Shown here: one piece after another, positions 19,539 to 28,928 of the stretch | How positions within the stretch are numbered: the stretch's first letter is position 1 | Layout: each line of letters begins with the position of its first letter | Assembly (NCBI RefSeq): GCF_003351865.1 | Contig: NZ_CP022242.1 | Location: forward strand, 682,001 to 746,000 | Reading direction: 5' to 3' | DNA length: 64,000 nucleotides | From: Methanofervidicoccus sp. A16 | Lineage (GTDB): Archaea; AGJL01; Methanococci; Methanococcales; Methanococcaceae | The notes under the pieces: generated by a model | Told to the model about the DNA's origin: nothing | What the model saw: only the letters and a program-made list of their open reading frames with translations | Databases searched by the model: none | Program-made: the position numbers and the translations under genes

Positions 19539-20792
19539 ATGGAGTTAACTACTACTATTGGGTACCTTGCCCTACTGTTGATTTCAGGTACATTTATCGC
19601 AAAGGTAGGGGAAAAGTTAGGAATTCCCGATATACCTTTATTTTTAATATTTGGATTAATAGTAGGTCCACTTTTAAATATTGTATCTCCGCATTATGCC
19701 CAAGATATCTTTGAATATGTTGCTAACTTAGGTTTGATAGTAATTCTCCTAGGAGGAGCATTTGAAATGAGATGGATAGTGTTAAAGAGGGTTTTAAAAA
19801 CGGTTTTAAAATTGGATACTATTGCTCTTGTTGTTACAATGTTGGTTTCAGGTATAATTTATAATGTTGTCTTAAAAATACCTTTTTTCAGTCCTGTTGG
19901 ATACCTCTATGGGGCTATAACCTGTGCTACAGATCCTGCTACCCTTATGCCAATATTCTCCAAGTCAGATATAGATCCAAAACTGGCAATAACATTGGAA
20001 GCAGAGAGTGTATTCAACGATCCTCTAGGTATCGTATTTACCACTATAATCCTCACCAGTATGGGATTAGCCAGATCCCTGAATCCAGTAGTTAGTTTTC
20101 TCTCTCTTGCCCTTGGAGGTATTATCTTGGGGATCTTAGGGGGAAAGATCTTTGAGAAGTTGTTTTTAAAGTATGATTTTAAAGAATATATTATTCCTCT
20201 CTTCATTGGATTAGCCTTTTTCCTCTGGTATTTTGGAGATAAAATATTTCCCTCTCTCACAGGCTATCAGATAAGCGGTTTTATGGCTGTAGCTATTATG
20301 GGGCTCTACTTAGGAAACACTCTCACAAAGTATCACCACAAAAGTAGGTATATAGAAAGTATAATGAGATTCTGCGAGGAACTATCTCTCATATTCAGAA
20401 TACTGATCTTCATATTCCTAGGGGCAAGTATTAGTTTAGTTATCCTTGAGAAGTATTGGGTCTTTGGACTACTCTGTGCACTAGGATCTATATTCATAGC
20501 TAGACCTTTAGGAGTATTCCTTGCAACCTCTATCCCCCCTGCAAGCCCCCTTAAAGAGAAAATATACTTTGCCCTTGAAGGTCCAAGGGGTGTAGTACCG
20601 GCGGCGTTGTCTGCTACGGTATACAATATAATAGAGAATCACTCTCACTCTATACCTGCAACTATAGTTAAACACCTTCCACCTCAAGAGATTGCAGGAT
20701 CTATACTTGTGGCAACCTTTATAACAATACTTCTAAGTGTGATCCTTGAGGCCTCATGGGCAGAACCTCTATATAAAAAACTTTTTAAATAG
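19539..20792 (+). CDS. Na+/H+ antiporter, NhaP type (CPA1)
   Basis: A 417-residue membrane protein with about a dozen hydrophobic segments. TDPATLMP at 131-138 and ESVFNDPLG, with Asn160 and Asp161 as the predicted ion-binding pair, match archaeal NhaP exchangers, and the numbering equals that reported for MjNhaP1. The protein would exchange sodium for protons across the cytoplasmic membrane, important because methanogens run on both gradients. GGTGAT precedes the ATG. Confidence 0.92.
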   Translation: MELTTTIGYLALLLISGTFIAKVGEKLGIPDIPLFLIFGLIVGPLLNIVSPHYAQDIFEYVANLGLIVILLGGAFEMRWIVLKRVLKTVLKLDTIALVVTMLVSGIIYNVVLKIPFFSPVGYLYGAITCATDPATLMPIFSKSDIDPKLAITLEAESVFNDPLGIVFTTIILTSMGLARSLNPVVSFLSLALGGIILGILGGKIFEKLFLKYDFKEYIIPLFIGLAFFLWYFGDKIFPSLTGYQISGFMAVAIMGLYLGNTLTKYHHKSRYIESIMRFCEELSLIFRILIFIFLGASISLVILEKYWVFGLLCALGSIFIARPLGVFLATSIPPASPLKEKIYFALEGPRGVVPAALSATVYNIIENHSHSIPATIVKHLPPQEIAGSILVATFITILLSVILEASWAEPLYKKLFK

Positions 20793-20864
20793 TATTGAAA
20801 ATAATGAGAACTCAGTCTAATACTAAGGAGGATAGTTATCAAGGATTTTTATACTGGTGGTTGA

Positions 20865-22157
20865 ATGGATAACAACGTTGAAAGAAGAGTAAAAAAAATA
20901 TGTGTAGTTGGATTAGGGTATATTGGATTACCTACCGCCTCTATGCTTGCAAATCATGGGTATAATGTAGTAGGTGTAGATGTTGACAGAGACCGGGTAA
21001 GGAGTATAGAGGAAGGAAATTTAAATATAGTGGAGCCTGGATTAAAAACCCTTGTAAGTGGTGCTATAAACTCTGGAAATCTAAGGGTAAAAACTACACC
21101 TGAAGATGCCGATGCATATATAATATGTGTTCCTACACCGGTAAAGTGGGAGGATAATGCCCCAAGGTGCGATCTATCTTACATTTACAGTGCTATAGAG
21201 AGTATAAAGCCTCACCTACGTGATGGAAATCTAATAATTATTGAAAGTACAGTGCCTCCAAAAACTACCGAGAGTATATACAGGTACCTAAACAACAGTA
21301 GAAAAATATATATGGCCTACTGTCCTGAGAGGGTACTACCTGGCAAGATACTGAAGGAACTTGTGGAGAACGACAGAATTATTGGAGGGGTGAATAGAGA
21401 ATCTGCAGAGTTGGCAAAGGAGATATACTCCTCCTTCGTAGATGGAAACATATATCTAACTGATTCCACCACTGCGGAGATGGTAAAACTTATGGAGAAC
21501 ACCTACAGGGATGTAAATATAGCCTTGGCAAATGAATTTGCAAAAATATGCGAGGAGATAAATGTAAATGTATGGGAGGCTATAGATCTAGCAAATAGAC
21601 ATCCAAGGGTGAATATACTTAATCCTGGTCCTGGAGTAGGGGGACACTGTATAAGTGTAGATCCCTGGTTTATAGTGGAAGTGTCCAAGAATGCAAAACT
21701 TATCAGAAGTGCAAGGGAGTTAAACGACAGTATGCCTTATTACGTCTGCAATCTTCTCTGTAAGGAACTTAAGAGGAGGAAAATAGAGGACCCAAAGGTT
21801 GCCATATTTGGAGTTGCCTATAAAGGAAATGTAGAGGATACGAGGGAGAGTCCTGGAAAGAAGGTAATAAAGTACCTTATATCTAAGGGGATCTCAGTCT
21901 CTATATACGATCCCTATGTAAAAACATTTGAGTATCCATTGGAGAGTTTAAAGGATTGTGTTAAAAACGCCGATGTCATCTTGGTGATAACAGATCATGA
22001 GGATTTTAAAAACTTTAAAGAGGATGAGGTTAGAGAGATATATTATTTGATGAGGAATAAAATAGTGATAGATACGAGAAATGTGCTTAACCAGGATCTC
22101 TGGAGGAATGTTGGTTTTTACGTTAAGTTGCTAGGAGATGGTAAATGTAAGTTGTAA
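20865..22157 (+). CDS. wecC: UDP-N-acetyl-D-mannosamine dehydrogenase
   Basis: A 430-residue NAD-dependent enzyme that oxidises UDP-ManNAc to its uronic acid. The Rossmann motif GLGYIG lies at 16-21 and the catalytic cysteine is C262 in [13 protein letters not shown]. Other markers are CPERVLPG and the C-terminal [16 protein letters not shown]. In Methanococcales its product feeds the N-linked glycan that AglB (54137) attaches to surface proteins; that link is from known biology, not from proximity. GGTGGT precedes the ATG. Confidence 0.92.
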   Translation: MDNNVERRVKKICVVGLGYIGLPTASMLANHGYNVVGVDVDRDRVRSIEEGNLNIVEPGLKTLVSGAINSGNLRVKTTPEDADAYIICVPTPVKWEDNAPRCDLSYIYSAIESIKPHLRDGNLIIIESTVPPKTTESIYRYLNNSRKIYMAYCPERVLPGKILKELVENDRIIGGVNRESAELAKEIYSSFVDGNIYLTDSTTAEMVKLMENTYRDVNIALANEFAKICEEINVNVWEAIDLANRHPRVNILNPGPGVGGHCISVDPWFIVEVSKNAKLIRSARELNDSMPYYVCNLLCKELKRRKIEDPKVAIFGVAYKGNVEDTRESPGKKVIKYLISKGISVSIYDPYVKTFEYPLESLKDCVKNADVILVITDHEDFKNFKEDEVREIYYLMRNKIVIDTRNVLNQDLWRNVGFYVKLLGDGKCKL

Positions 22158-22206
22158 TTATTTTTCCTAAATCGTTGGAACCTAATACTTTTTAAGGAAA
22201 AAGGCT

Positions 22207-22228
22207 GATTACCTGTATTACAGTAATC
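22207..22228. terminator. Hairpin after wecC
   Basis: GATTAC and GTAATC pair around a ten-base centre, or with one bulge make an eight-pair stem. It lies 50 bases after the wecC stop and is followed by a T-rich tract further on. A terminator or RNA-end structure is the simplest reading. Confidence 0.4.
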
Positions 22229-22472
22229 TATTATCGACTTTTAATTATTTTTATAATTTTTATTTTCATAATAAAAATTTTTAAATTAAAATTAATATCA
22301 ATAATAAAAAATAAAAACCTACAATTGGAGTACTTAAAAAGGTAGAGAGATAGAGTGTAATTCCTGAGAATGTATTAAAAAAATAAAACAGAAATCTCAT
22401 ATAGAAAATCGACATGTAAGATAATTATAAAAAGAATAATGAAATAATTACTACAAAAATTGAGGGGATAGG
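22229..22472. other. Intergenic leader of the pyrophosphatase gene
   Basis: AT-rich spacer. TTGAGGGGATAGG provides the ribosome binding site for the gene that follows. Nothing else recognised. Confidence 0.35.
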
Positions 22473-23396
22473 ATGTTATACATAGTAGGACATAAGAACC
22501 CAGATACAGACAGTATATGTTCCGCCATAGTTCTAGCCTACTTCTTAGAAGGAGTTCCTGCAAGGTTAGGTGATATAAATCCAGAGACTCAGTTGGTATT
22601 GAAGAGATTTGGAGTTATGGAACCAGAGTTAATAAGATCTGCAGAAGGAAAAGAGATATTCCTAGTGGATCACAGTGAGAGGTCTCAGACTTTAGAGGAC
22701 TTAGAGAAAGGAAAACTTGTAGGTATCTTGGACCACCACAAGGTAGGTATAACTACCTCGGAGCCTATAATATACCTTGCAAAACCTGTAGGATCCACCG
22801 CCACGTTAATAGGAGAACTCTACTTTAAAAATGCTATGGATCTCATAGGAGGTAAGAATAAGGAGTTGAAACCTGATCTGGCAGGGCTACTCCTCTCTGC
22901 AATAATATCAGATACAGTTCTCTTTAAATCTCCAACCACTACAGATATAGATAGAAAAATAGGAGAAAAACTTGCAGAGATTGCAGGAATAGAGGATATA
23001 CACAGTTACGGTATGGAGTTACTTAGAGCGAAATCTACAGTAAGTAAGATGAAACCTGAAGAGATCGTTAAATTGGACTACAAGGAGTTCAACTTCAACG
23101 GTAGGAAGGTTGGTATCGGACAGGTTGAAGTAATAGACATTGAGGAGATCCAGGAGAAAAAAGAGGAGATATACAAACTCCTTGAGGAGAAACTTAAGGA
23201 GGGTTACGACCTTATACTCTTTCTTATAACCGATATAATGAGAGAGGGAAGTGAAGTGTTGGTTGTAGGTAATAAGGAGGCGTTTGAGAGAGCCTTTAAT
23301 GTGAAGGTAGATGGGAAAAGTATCTACTTAGAAGGTGTTATGTCTAGGAAGAAACAGGTGGTTCCTCCCTTGGAGAAGTACTATAAGAGTTTATAA
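22473..23396 (+). CDS. ppaC: Manganese-dependent inorganic pyrophosphatase (family II, DHH)
   Basis: A 307-residue DHH-family phosphoesterase. Metal ligands are visible in GHKNPDTDS (H7, D11, D13), VDHSE (D66, H67) and LDHHKVG (D87, H88, H89). The C-terminal DHHA2 domain ends with MSRKKQVVPPLEKYY, the substrate-binding SRKKQ motif of family II enzymes. It hydrolyses pyrophosphate in the cytoplasm. Length matches the family. It stands alone between long spacers. Confidence 0.95.
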   Translation: MLYIVGHKNPDTDSICSAIVLAYFLEGVPARLGDINPETQLVLKRFGVMEPELIRSAEGKEIFLVDHSERSQTLEDLEKGKLVGILDHHKVGITTSEPIIYLAKPVGSTATLIGELYFKNAMDLIGGKNKELKPDLAGLLLSAIISDTVLFKSPTTTDIDRKIGEKLAEIAGIEDIHSYGMELLRAKSTVSKMKPEEIVKLDYKEFNFNGRKVGIGQVEVIDIEEIQEKKEEIYKLLEEKLKEGYDLILFLITDIMREGSEVLVVGNKEAFERAFNVKVDGKSIYLEGVMSRKKQVVPPLEKYYKSL

Positions 23397-23994
23397 TGAT
23401 CCAATCACTTTATATTTATCTTATTTTCTCTTTTATAATTATTATTTAAAGATTTTTAACAAGGTTTTATCCATAAAATATTGTAATGGAATTAAAACAC
23501 TTCTAAGGAACAAAGTATAAAAAGAATCCTTTTCTCTCTCTAGTTATTTAAAATTATTCTAATAAATAAAAGAGTAAGATCTCCATTTTAAGTTCTCATT
23601 AAAGTAGTAAATTAAAAAAATAAAATTAAAATTTAAATTAAAAATAAAAATCCTAAAAAGAAAAAATCCTTAAAATAGAATATCCACAATCTACTTCTTT
23701 AAATGTCTCTTAGATACTGGAATAAAATAAGAAATTCTATCATAATATAAAAAAAAGATATATAGGATTTTTTATTTTTAAATAACTTCTTCGTTATTTT
23801 TTACCTAGTAAACGATATATTTGATCTTTTTGATGAGAACTAGGACTAAGATCCTCCCTTATAATATTTAACAATTTCCAATTAACAATTTCAAGATTTT
23901 TTATTTTATTGTTGATCCCATTCTTTTCGATTTTAGTCCACCTATAAACGATAGATTTAACTATAAAGTTTTAAAAGATTTAAAAAGTGTTATC
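23397..23994. other. AT-rich intergenic region with a short repeat
   Basis: No credible gene in 598 bases. TCTCATTAAAGTAGTAAATTAAA near 23595 faintly resembles the end of the larger inverted-end elements. A short-repeat copy lies at 23701-23745. Confidence 0.35.
23701..23745 (+). repeat. Short dispersed repeat copy
   Basis: TCTCTTAGATACTGGAATAA followed by AATAAGAAATTCTATCATAA; shares order and spacing with the copy at 19101. Confidence 0.4.
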
Positions 23995-24576
23995 ATGTTC
24001 CAGGAGAGTAAGGAAAAAGCCATGAAAAAGTTGAAAGAGGCTTTAGAGAAGAATCTCGTAGATAGAGAGATATTATACCTCCTTAACAGGATAAACGAAA
24101 TGGAAGACTATTATACCACCAGTTCCTGTATTGGAAGATGTGGTATAATGGAGTTTCCAAAGGGCAAAAATCCCAAGATATACTCTAGATGGCTTGGAAA
24201 GTGGCACCACTACGGAGATGAGGAGGAATTATTTAAGGCTTTAGACAGAAAATCTGAGGATTTTGAAATGTTGGTCTTTGTAATGAACTCTCCTATCCTC
24301 CATGTGGCTTCTAGAGATGTCCCTACTGCGAAGAAACTGTTAGATCTCGCCATCCACAGTGGTTTAAAAGCCTCCTCTATAAAGTCTATAACAGATAGTA
24401 GAGTTATAGTAGAGATAGTAAGTACCTATAAAATAGATGCTCCAATTGGTATAGATGGACGTATCTTGGTAGATAGGGATTACCTTAAGATGTTGTTAAA
24501 GATTGGGAATGCTAAATTGAAAAAATCCAGAGCGTTATTCTACAGGTTTTACAGGGCGTTGGAGAATATTCAATAA
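23995..24576 (+). CDS. taw3: tRNA wyosine methyltransferase Taw3 (TYW3 family)
   Basis: A 193-residue SAM-dependent enzyme that methylates N4 of the wyosine intermediate at G37 of tRNA-Phe. Family motifs are YYTTSSCIGRCG (residues 40-51), KWHHYGD and the SPILHVASRD stretch. Length is typical. The ribosome binding site is weak (AAAAAGTG), and the gene stands alone. Its substrate tRNA-Phe is encoded at 28732 in the same window. Confidence 0.9.
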   Translation: MFQESKEKAMKKLKEALEKNLVDREILYLLNRINEMEDYYTTSSCIGRCGIMEFPKGKNPKIYSRWLGKWHHYGDEEELFKALDRKSEDFEMLVFVMNSPILHVASRDVPTAKKLLDLAIHSGLKASSIKSITDSRVIVEIVSTYKIDAPIGIDGRILVDRDYLKMLLKIGNAKLKKSRALFYRFYRALENIQ

Positions 24577-24603
24577 TAAAAATTAGTAAAAGAGATAAAA
24601 TAA

Positions 24604-24624
24604 GGGATGACAGAACCCATCCTG
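24604..24624. other. Small hairpin after taw3
   Basis: GGGATG and CATCC pair around ACAGAACC. It lies in the convergent spacer between taw3 and cbiQ and may end either transcript. Weak evidence. Confidence 0.3.
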
Positions 24625-24768
24625 CCCTTCTAGTACTTCAAAGCATTTAAAGAATGATGGCAAGTTTTATTTTTTATCCATCTTACTTTTTAATTTACTT
24701 TTATTTTATTTAATTTTAATTATTATTAATATTAAAAATATTATCATCTCCATTTCTACCCAATCACT

Positions 24769-25551
24769 CTAAAATCTGCCGTTAAGTAGGAGATTACTAT
24801 TAGAACTATATTTTAAATCTAGGATGATTATTAATAGTAAATATTTAACACTTGGAGATTTTATTTTATTTAGAAGTTTTAAATCTCCGTTGTACCCTCT
24901 GGAACTCATCATAACAAAGGACCTCTCTCCTCTCTCCCAGGTTCTTATAAAGAGAATGGCTGCCAATGTACCTAAGGACTTATATGTGGTTTTTAGATCC
25001 TTGTAGCCCAACCTTGTATTTTGGGCGTTCATCACCCTTATCATCTCGTCAAGTAAGAGGAAAACATACCTGTACATCATCATTGCAATATCTAAGAGGG
25101 TAGATGGAACCTTTAACTCCCTTAAGATATAGAAGAGTTCAGTCATAGGAGTGGTCAGTGCCAAAAAGAGGGTAGAGGCAACACCTCCTAACATCCTACT
25201 GAATACCAACAGTCCCAAATTTACACCGTAACTGTAGAAAGAGATATCGAAGTTGAAGATTTTTATAGACAGTAGTTTATCACCACCAGAGTATATAAAA
25301 CCCATTAGGATCACTGTAAGTATTCCAAACCCTATGGGGGCTCCTAAAAGAGGTATATATATCCTCAGTGGAACCTTGGCCATGAAAACAGTTAAGGTTA
25401 TCATGATAAAGGCTATAATTAGAGGTACTATGATGGATTTTGAAAAGACGGTGATCAAAAGCATAGATAGTGCAAATAACACCTTTAACTTAGGGTTGAC
25501 GTGACGCAACCTGTTATTATGGGCTATATGGTCTATAGTATTCATCTCCAT
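24769..25551 (-). CDS. cbiQ: Energy-coupling factor transporter transmembrane protein CbiQ
   Basis: A 260-residue T component of a cobalt or nickel ECF transporter. Hydrophobic N-terminal helices follow HVNPKLKVLFAL, and the cytosolic coupling region carries two Arg-containing motifs (TRLGYKDL and SRGYNGDL near residues 180 and 220). The ATG has AGGTGAG just upstream. It is third in cbiM-cbiN-cbiQ. The expected ATPase gene cbiO does not follow; the next gene is taw3, facing the other way. The last 20 residues (LKYSSNSNLLLNGRF) are polar, unlike a membrane end, and may be altered. Confidence 0.9.
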   Translation of the reverse strand: MEMNTIDHIAHNNRLRHVNPKLKVLFALSMLLITVFSKSIIVPLIIAFIMITLTVFMAKVPLRIYIPLLGAPIGFGILTVILMGFIYSGGDKLLSIKIFNFDISFYSYGVNLGLLVFSRMLGGVASTLFLALTTPMTELFYILRELKVPSTLLDIAMMMYRYVFLLLDEMIRVMNAQNTRLGYKDLKTTYKSLGTLAAILFIRTWERGERSFVMMSSRGYNGDLKLLNKIKSPSVKYLLLIIILDLKYSSNSNLLLNGRF

Positions 25552-25627
25552 TTAACTCACCTAAAAAATAGTAGTTTGATATGTTATAAATTATAATATA
25601 AAAAATAAAAAAGAGAGTATTAAACCT

Positions 25628-25921
25628 TTAGGATTTTAACTCTATCTTAGCCTTGTTGTACCCTATAAAGTACCCTATTATAATGGCACCTATTGCAGCC
25701 TGTAGGGCAAAGAGAAGGGACTCTATTTCACCACTTGGTGGTTCCCATACTGGGCTAAACCAGGGCTCATAGTTTGGATTTATCTCCACTATCACCTCCT
25801 CTGCTTCACCATCTGCTCCACCGAAGAGCCCCTCCTCTTCCCCCATACCTGGATACATTAGAAATGGGATAACAGTTAGAATTATAACTCCTAAAATCAT
25901 GAGGATGTGTTTTGTTTCCAT
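25628..25921 (-). CDS. cbiN: Cobalt/nickel transport protein CbiN
   Basis: A 97-residue protein with two membrane helices (residues about 5-24 and 68-88) and an acidic external loop with EEVIVEINPNYEPWFSPVW, which is the CbiN signature. CbiN assists metal loading of CbiM. Its ATG overlaps the cbiM stop by one base (TAATG), so translation is coupled. cbiQ follows after 76 bases. Confidence 0.92.
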   Translation of the reverse strand: METKHILMILGVIILTVIPFLMYPGMGEEEGLFGGADGEAEEVIVEINPNYEPWFSPVWEPPSGEIESLLFALQAAIGAIIIGYFIGYNKAKIELKS

Positions 25922-26622
25922 TATTCAGCACCTCCAGTTTCCATTACTTGGGCGTAGTGAGGTACTTCACTCTCATCGATAAGTCCTAACTTCAAGAGTA
26001 TATCTGGCCTCAACTCCTTTATCTTGTCCCAGAGTAGCGCCGTCAATAATCCTTCTGCGATTGCAAGAGGTACCTGGGTAACGGCAAATACTGTCAGGAA
26101 TGTCATCAACGTATTTACTGGATTATCTCCCGGGAATGCCAGTGTAAGTTGTACAGATGTGGTAACGTAGGTTATCCAATCTGCAGCAATGGCTGCCAAC
26201 ATAACTGCCCATGTGGAGTTTATTTTACCCTTGAGAATTTTCCATACTATTACACCCCCCAAGGGACCCATAATACCCATGGAGAATACATTTGCTCCTA
26301 AAGTGGTTAGTCCACCATGGGCCAACAGTAGCGCTTGGAAGAGTAGTACAACAGTGGCTAAAACAGCAGTAATCGGTACACCAAAGAGTACAGCGCTTAA
26401 TCCATTACCACAGGGGTGGGAACAACTTCCAGTAACTGAGGGCAGTTTAAGGGAACTCAGTATAAACATAAATGCCCCTGCAACTGCTAACAGAGGTTTT
26501 ACCTCTGGCTGTTCTTTAACAAGTTTATTTATCTTTATAATCCCATATCCTACCACTATACCTGAGAGAATATACCAGATTGCACACCACATTGGTGGTA
26601 GAAACCCCTCCATTACGTGCAA
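25921..26622 (-). CDS. cbiM: Cobalt/nickel substrate-binding membrane protein CbiM
   Basis: A 233-residue S component of the metal ECF transporter. The N-terminus M-H-V-MEGFLPP supplies the His2 ligand that the family needs for metal binding, and this fixes the start at a TTG (26622): GAGGTGAT ends four bases upstream, while an ATG three codons later would lose His2. SCSHPCGNGLSAVLFG and MGPLGGVIVW are further family parts. Six to seven hydrophobic segments. Nickel is the likelier cargo in a methanogen, for hydrogenases and F430, but cobalt cannot be excluded. Confidence 0.93.
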   Translation of the reverse strand: MHVMEGFLPPMWCAIWYILSGIVVGYGIIKINKLVKEQPEVKPLLAVAGAFMFILSSLKLPSVTGSCSHPCGNGLSAVLFGVPITAVLATVVLLFQALLLAHGGLTTLGANVFSMGIMGPLGGVIVWKILKGKINSTWAVMLAAIAADWITYVTTSVQLTLAFPGDNPVNTLMTFLTVFAVTQVPLAIAEGLLTALLWDKIKELRPDILLKLGLIDESEVPHYAQVMETGGAE

Positions 26623-27091
26623 GATATCACCTCGGAATTAGAATAGAGGTTTATAATAAATTAATCCAAATTCGTAATATAAATAATTTTCTATTTAAAT
26701 TTAATTTAATTAAAAATTTATTAAATTTAATCTAAATTCTTACTAAGGATATTAAATAGGGAACTTCAGATCCTTGTTATTTGCTAAAAGCAAATACAAA
26801 AACTCTTTATATGTTAAATAGGTTTTATAGAAACTTTAAAGAGAGAAATTGGCCTATATCGTCTAATTTATTTCTATTCTCGCTATCGTTTTTAAATAAT
26901 TTAACATATAACGAAGATTATTAAAAAAATTAAATTAGGTAATTAAAAATAATAGAAAATTGTAGGAACATACTTCAATGATATCTATAATTGTAGCCTT
27001 GTTAGGGAGTATATTTCCATACCCTTTTAATATTGATAATAATAGAAAAATAATCTCCTGACTTTTTAACAGTTTTTAAAATTTATTTTAT
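26623..27091. other. Intergenic region upstream of cbiM
   Basis: No gene seen. TATATGTTAAATA near 26806 and AATTTAACATATAAC near 26897 form a widely spaced inverted pair and could be a metal-regulator operator or simply promoter-like AT sequence. GCTAAAAGC near 26781 is a small hairpin. Confidence 0.3.
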
Positions 27092-27712
27092 ACCCTAGTT
27101 CCCCCATTAAAGGATAGTTTTAAAGAATAATAAAAATAAAAAATAAAGAAAATATTTAAAAAACAGAAAACCTCTATCACCCCAGATACAAAAATTTTAA
27201 AAAGAAGATTGAAGGAGAACGATCCTCTGTATATCTTTTAAATATAGTGGGTACCAGAATAGGATTTTCTATCTTACCTAAGTGTTCAGAAAGATCCTAG
27301 AATGTTTAATAGTTTTTATATTGAACCCTATTCCCATCAAAAAAAAATTCTGATAAGAATAGCAATAATTATAAAAAATAAAACAATAACAACTATAAAA
27401 ATAAAAGTACAAAAAGAAGTATTAAAATCAAAATAAGAGATAATCTTTCTAGGACGCTCTAAGATACCAAATGGAATTGGAGTAGATCCTTCCTCACAGG
27501 TTGCTATTATATATTATATTGTATAATATTTTATTATAAGGTATCATATTTCAATATTTTTCCAGTCTTTTTTTATTATTCTTATTTTTATTATTCAAAT
27601 CATTACTTTGATGGGAATTAAGGTTTTTATATTGATTATTTTCATTATGATTTTTATTATAATGATTATCTTTTTATTATTCTTTAATTACTATTTGGTG
27701 GGAAACTAAGGT
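27092..27712 (-). mobile_element. Inverted-end element (type 1), interrupted by a second element
   Basis: Ends are ACCCTAGTTCCCCCATTAAA on the left and TTTGGTGGGAAACTAAGGT on the right, which are inverted copies of each other. Reverse-complemented, its core matches elements at 34559, 50419, 59735 and 62620 (for example AGGATC-TTTCTGAACACTTAGG and TATTCTGGTA). A different element (27325-27623) splits it. Without the insertion it would be about 310 bases. No ORF of note lies inside, so it would need a transposase in trans. Confidence 0.65.
27325..27623 (+). mobile_element. Inverted-end element (type 2) nested in the type 1 element
   Basis: It begins ACCCTATTCCCATCAAA and ends TTTGATGGGAATTAAGG, an inverted pair. 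The 12 bases TTTTTATATTGA stand on both sides (27313-27324 and 27624-27635), as a target-site duplication would. The host element's sequence resumes after the right copy, in line with other copies. Internal sequence ending in CACAGGTTGCTATTAT matches the element at 29689. Non-coding. Confidence 0.65.
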
Positions 27713-27834
27713 TATTTCAATTTATTTATCAAATAATATAAAAATAGAATAACGTTAATAAATAGATTTACAAACCTTCTCCTTGTTCGATGTATAGGAA
27801 CGCTAATTATCCCAATAGAGAAAATATTTTAAAA

Positions 27835-28665
27835 TCATACACTCTTCTCCATCAACTCTTCTATCTTCCCAGATATCTCATCTAACTCCTCCTCTGATAG
27901 AGGGTTGGGAATTACTTTCCTACTGTTATTAAGAATTCTGTTACCTAACTCTCTAAAGATGTTGGCTAGAGGGTGATCAGGAGAGTACTCAATAACAGTC
28001 TTTTTACGTATCTCACTTTTCACTATAATCTCACTCATTGGGATGTACCCCACAACCTCTGTACCTAGCCTTGAAGCAAATTCTGAGACTATGGAGATGT
28101 TATCTACTACACTTCTACCGTTGTATATAATACCTCCCAATCTAGTATTTCCTCTATGGGCGTACCTCTTTATTCCCTTACAGATGTTGTTTGCAGCATA
28201 CAAAGCCATAGGATCACAGGTTGTCACTATATAAACTTCATCTGCCAGGTGTTTCTGAAGGGGCATAGCAAAGCCTCCGCATACAACGTCCCCCAATACG
28301 TCGTAGATTACTATATCTGGCTCCAAAGTTTCAAACACCTTTAACTTATCCAGTATCTCTATGGCCTTGATTATCCCTCTCCCTGCACATCCTATTCCTG
28401 GTTCAGGACCTCCACTTTCAACACAGTAGATACCTTGAAATCCTTTAAAAACAACATCCTCTAATTGTATATCCTCTCCCTTTTTCCTAAGGATATCTAA
28501 AACAGTGGGTATCTTCTTTCCCACTATATTCCTTGTAGAATCTCCCTTTGGATCACAACCGATTACCATAACCTTCTTACCTGATTCTGCCAGTGCAACG
28601 GCTACATTTGACACAGTTGTGGATTTCCCAATACCGCCCTTTCCATATACACATATTTTTTTCAC
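27835..28665 (-). CDS. cfbC: Ni-sirohydrochlorin a,c-diamide reductive cyclase component CfbC (NifH-like)
   Basis: A 276-residue ATP-dependent iron-sulfur reductase homologous to NifH. In methanogens CfbC passes electrons to CfbD in making coenzyme F430 for methyl-coenzyme M reductase. The P-loop GKGGIGKST lies at 8-16, and Cys93 (GIGCAGRG) and Cys129 (VVCGGFA) bind the bridging 4Fe-4S cluster. The start is GTG 28665, with GGTGA six bases upstream. A longer in-frame reading would cross the tRNA-Phe gene and is rejected. No nifD or nifK lies nearby, which supports CfbC over NifH. Confidence 0.88.
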   Translation of the reverse strand: MKKICVYGKGGIGKSTTVSNVAVALAESGKKVMVIGCDPKGDSTRNIVGKKIPTVLDILRKKGEDIQLEDVVFKGFQGIYCVESGGPEPGIGCAGRGIIKAIEILDKLKVFETLEPDIVIYDVLGDVVCGGFAMPLQKHLADEVYIVTTCDPMALYAANNICKGIKRYAHRGNTRLGGIIYNGRSVVDNISIVSEFASRLGTEVVGYIPMSEIIVKSEIRKKTVIEYSPDHPLANIFRELGNRILNNSRKVIPNPLSEEELDEISGKIEELMEKSV

Positions 28666-28731
28666 ACTTTCACCGTAAAAAAATAGTTTCAAATATTTAG
28701 ATATATGGATTATTACACATAAAAAATAAAT

Positions 28732-28808
28732 TGGTGCCGTGGGGGTGATTTGAACACCCGACAACTGGATCTTCAGTCCAGCGTTCTCCCAGGCTGAACT
28801 ACCACGGC
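28732..28808 (-). tRNA. tRNA-Phe (GAA)
   Basis: On this strand GCCGTGG pairs with CCACGGC in the acceptor stem; the anticodon stem-loop CTGGACTGAAGATCCAG gives anticodon GAA; the T arm holds GTTCAAATC. CCA is encoded. It is transcribed away from the tRNA-Asn gene, from the shared promoter region at 28852-28884. The genome's Taw3 acts on this tRNA. Confidence 0.97.
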
Positions 28809-28851
28809 TTCCCACGGCTCTATTACACACACCTACTAATATACACAACTG

Positions 28852-28884
28852 ATATATATACTTTTCGCCGAAAAGTTTATATAG
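28852..28884. promoter_or_regulatory. Symmetric divergent promoter for tRNA-Phe and the tRNA cluster
   Basis: A 17-base palindrome ACTTTTCGCCGAAAAGT (28860-28876) is flanked by TATATATA on the left and TTTATATA on the right. Each arm reads CGAAAAGT followed by a TATA box, the form of a strong archaeal BRE-TATA promoter, one in each direction. Start sites would fall near 28830 leftward and 28905 rightward, just ahead of the two tRNA genes. Confidence 0.75.
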
Positions 28885-28928
28885 GAGAAAGTAAATTTTT
28901 ATTGTGCAAACAACATGTAATGTTAAGA

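Noticed and set aside
27835-28665. The NifH-like gene as nitrogenase iron protein
   Set aside because: No nifD, nifK or nitrogen-control genes are nearby, and the sequence resembles the CfbC group known from methanogens.
28666-28848. A 61-codon N-terminal extension of cfbC
   Set aside because: The extension is read through the tRNA-Phe gene and its leader. The GTG at 28665 has a good ribosome binding site and gives the usual family start.
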